From Bradyrhizobium erythrophlei (lineage in GTDB: Bacteria; Pseudomonadota; Alphaproteobacteria; Rhizobiales; Xanthobacteraceae): 64,000 nucleotides of DNA. The stretch spans positions 4,577,501 through 4,641,500 of the forward strand of contig FSRD01000001.1 of assembly GCA_900129675.1 (NCBI GenBank), given 5' to 3'. Numbering within the stretch: the first letter of the stretch is position 1; the number at the start of each line of letters is the position of its first letter. The notes under the pieces were generated by a model. That model saw nothing but the letters and a program-made list of their open reading frames with translations. It ran no database searches and was not told where the DNA came from. Below, in pieces: positions 61,986 through 64,000 of this stretch. Made by a program: the position numbers and the translations under genes.

Positions 61986-63146
61986 ACGGTCTATCTGAAG
62001 CTGCATTTTGCTCCCGGCGAGTGCGCACAGGTCGACTGGGGTAACTACGGAAGCGTCGCCGTCGGCAATACGCAACGTCGACTTTCGTTCTTTGTCATGG
62101 TGCTGGCTTTCAGCCGCCAGATGTTTGTCGAGTTCACCGTCTCCCAGACAATGGAGCATTTCCTCGCCTGTCACGAACACGCGTTCCGCGCGTTTGGCGG
62201 TGTGCCGGCCAGAGTCATGGTCGATAATCTTAAGTCGGCGGTCCTGCAGCGGCTGGCCGGCGTCGCACCGGTCTTCAATCCGCGTTACCTGGATTTTGCC
62301 CGCCACCACGGCTTCGCCATCACACACTGCAATGTCGCTCGCGGCAATGAGAAGGGCCGGGTCGAATCCGGTGTCGGCTATGTCAAAAAGAATTTCCTCA
62401 ACGGCCTCGAGCTCACCGAATTCGCCGCCATCCAAGTCGCTGTACAGGTTTGGCTCGACACCGTCGCCAACGTACGAATCCACGGCGAGACTCAGCAGCG
62501 ACCTATCGATCTGCTGATGCAAGAGCGACCGCATCTCGGGTCGCTCAACCCGCACCCTTATGACATCGCACGTACCTTCACGAGTGTTGCCTCGAACCAG
62601 TTCCGCATCACCCTGGACACCAATCATTATTCCGTGCCCGTCAGCTATGCTCACCGCAAATTGACGGTCAAAGCCTATCCGGACCGCATTTGCATCTACT
62701 TCGACAACCAACTCATCGCCCGCCACAGCCGCCACTATGGCCGGCATCAGGACATCGAAGACCCCGATCATGCCAAAAGTCTGATCGCTCAGCGCCGGCG
62801 TGCCAGCGAACAGCGCCTGTTGATGCGCTTTCTCGCGCTCTCGCCCGATGCGGCAGCCTATTACGATGGCTTGGAGCAGCGCAGGTTCAATGCCCGCCAT
62901 CACGTCCGCAAAATCCTCGCGCTGGCAGAGATCTATTCTCCCGATCTCGTGGCGCGCGCCATCTCCGACGGGCTCGCCTTTGAGGCCTTCAGCGCCGAAT
63001 ACATCACCAACATCCTGGAAGCGCGGACGCGGACCTTGCCGGAACCAGGGCCGTTACAACTCACCCGCCGCCACGATCTGCTCGACATCGACATCGATCC
63101 CCCGGATCTCAACGACTACAAGGTGAACGATCATGACACCGAGTGA
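61986..63146 (+). pseudogene. IS21-family transposase IstA, 5'-truncated
   Basis: An open frame of about 386 codons with no start codon at its left edge, cut by the 31-bp repeat. It contains the integrase core (VYLKLHFAPGECAQVDWGNY with catalytic Asp; FGGVPARVMVDNLKSAVLQR with the second Asp; NEKGRVESGVGYVKKNFLNG with the Glu) and the C-terminal domain (TLDTNHYSVPVSYAHRKLTV). Only the N-terminal helix-turn-helix, about 110 residues, is missing. An internal ATG at 62097 could give 349 residues. It overlaps istB by 14 bp. Distinct from the IS21 copy at 47655. Confidence 0.88.
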
Positions 63147-63882
63147 TCAGACACAATTGGATGCTCAGCTGCAGCGCCTGCACTTGCAGTACGTCCAAAG
63201 TCACTACCAAGCCTTGGCCAGCAAAGCTGCCGAACAGCAGCGCTCACACGTCGATTATCTCGCGCAGCTCGTTGAGGGTGAGTTCACCACACGCGAGATG
63301 CGCAGCATCGAGCGACGAATCAGGAACGCCCGCTTTCCCGTCCGCAAAACCCTCGATGACGTCCAATGGAGCTGGCCTAAAAAGATCAATCGGGCGCAAA
63401 TCCAGAACCTGTTTCGTCTCGACTTCATTGCAACGAACACCAACGTGGTCCTGATCGGGAACGTTGGATTGGGCAAAACGCACTTATCGATCGCGTTGGG
63501 TCACGCCGCCTGTACAAGTGGACACTCGGTGCTCTTCACCACCGCCATCGACATCATCAACACTCTAGTCGCCGCCCAGTCCGCCGGCCAACTCAAGCGC
63601 GAGATCCGCCGTTATGTGAAGCCCGCTGTCCTGATCGTCGATGAACTCGGCTACCTGCCCATCGACAAGCACGGTGCAGATTTGCTGTTCCAGATCATCA
63701 GCGAGCGCTACGAGCGCGCCCCGATCGTGATCACAACCAACCGCGTCTACAAGCACTGGGCACAGATCTTCAATAATGACAGCACGCTGACCTCCGCCAT
63801 TCTCGATCGCGTCATGCACCACGTCGATACTGTCGTCATCGAAGGCAAAAGTTTCCGCATGAAGGACGAGGTCGATGAGTAG
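63133..63882 (+). CDS. istB: IS21-family helper ATPase IstB (second copy)
   Basis: 249 residues, complete. Walker A LIGNVGLGKTHLSIAL (about 109-124), Walker B AVLIVDELGYLP, sensor PIVITTNRVYKHWAQIFNND. Sequence differs clearly from the istB at 48269, so it belongs to another IS21 element. Start overlaps the istA end. The N-terminal helical domain (LQRLHLQYVQSHYQALASKA) is normal. Confidence 0.93.
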   Translation: MTPSDQTQLDAQLQRLHLQYVQSHYQALASKAAEQQRSHVDYLAQLVEGEFTTREMRSIERRIRNARFPVRKTLDDVQWSWPKKINRAQIQNLFRLDFIATNTNVVLIGNVGLGKTHLSIALGHAACTSGHSVLFTTAIDIINTLVAAQSAGQLKREIRRYVKPAVLIVDELGYLPIDKHGADLLFQIISERYERAPIVITTNRVYKHWAQIFNNDSTLTSAILDRVMHHVDTVVIEGKSFRMKDEVDE

Positions 63883-63889
63883 GTCCGCA

Positions 63890-64000
63890 ATGACGCGAAC
63901 ACGCTCGTTCGAATTGCCCGAATACGCCGTCTCCGATGAGGCGGCCGCTTATATTGCCGACACGCTCATGGAGATCGCCTTGCAATTCGAGGCAGCTCAC
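63890..64000 (+). CDS. Small IS21-associated protein, partial
   Basis: An open frame of 37 codons from ATG 63890 to the window edge: MTRTRSFELPEYAVSDEAAA, YIADTLMEIALQFEAAH. It starts 7 bp after istB, as do small accessory frames in some IS21 elements. Incomplete, so its nature cannot be judged. Confidence 0.45.
   Translation, partial: MTRTRSFELPEYAVSDEAAAYIADTLMEIALQFEAAH

Noticed and set aside
1..64000. CRISPR arrays
   Set aside because: No set of regularly spaced repeats with unique spacers was seen. The tandem repeats at 17471 and 51342 have no spacers.

Overview
The window looks like a Bradyrhizobium-type alphaproteobacterial chromosome. It is GC-rich, has the short SD-led proteins usual in that genus, Kup/KdpF potassium genes and many decayed insertion sequences. 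Identification is from recognised protein families only; no search was run.

Layout. (1) 1-5.2 kb is intact metabolic DNA: the tail of one class V aminotransferase, an MFS carrier, a ketopantoate-reductase-like protein, serine-glyoxylate aminotransferase and an enoyl-CoA hydratase. It ends at the 3' half of a tRNA-Met(CAU), a likely integration scar. (2) 5.2-18.2 kb is island debris: a broken SNF2/DpdE-like helicase, IS110/IS5/IS427 remnants, an intact hipBA toxin-antitoxin locus with palindromic operators, prophage scraps and a dead IS110/IS1111-type element (copy A). (3) 18.2-31.8 kb is an efflux and lipid/ketone module. Two TetR genes (one broken), a kinase-like gene translationally coupled to two RND adaptors and an RND pump, a Gly/Pro-rich exported protein, a patatin phospholipase, acetoacetate decarboxylase and a deleted 3-hydroxybutyrate dehydrogenase are tied together by one operator-like palindrome that occurs in three promoters. 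(4) 32-41.6 kb is a catabolic cluster: IclR regulator, VOC dioxygenase-like protein, ABC importer, CoA-transferase, hydratase, thiolase-fold protein plus DUF35 partner, and a CoA ligase ruined by a frameshift and by mobile DNA. (5) 41.5-43.5 kb is a group II intron remnant holding the intact IS110/IS1111 element (copy B). (6) 43.6-47.6 kb holds potassium genes: a KdpD-like sensor piece, an orphan kdpF and kup. (7) 47.6-64 kb is again accessory: two IS21 units, many short Bradyrhizobium-type proteins, a PAS histidine kinase next to a deleted group II intron, an IS200 element and a broken defence-type reverse transcriptase.

Most notable points. Copies A and B of the IS110/IS1111 element both sit inside domain V of a group II intron at the same point (GAG^CCGnATGC), in the same relative orientation. 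The non-coding 3' part of the element contains a 12-base stretch whose complement matches the target, as expected of a bridge RNA target guide. A reverse transcriptase of the Abi/DRT kind with a long C-terminal helical region is one base away from an intact RFVDD motif. A TetR operator appears to link drug or solvent efflux with phospholipid and ketone metabolism.
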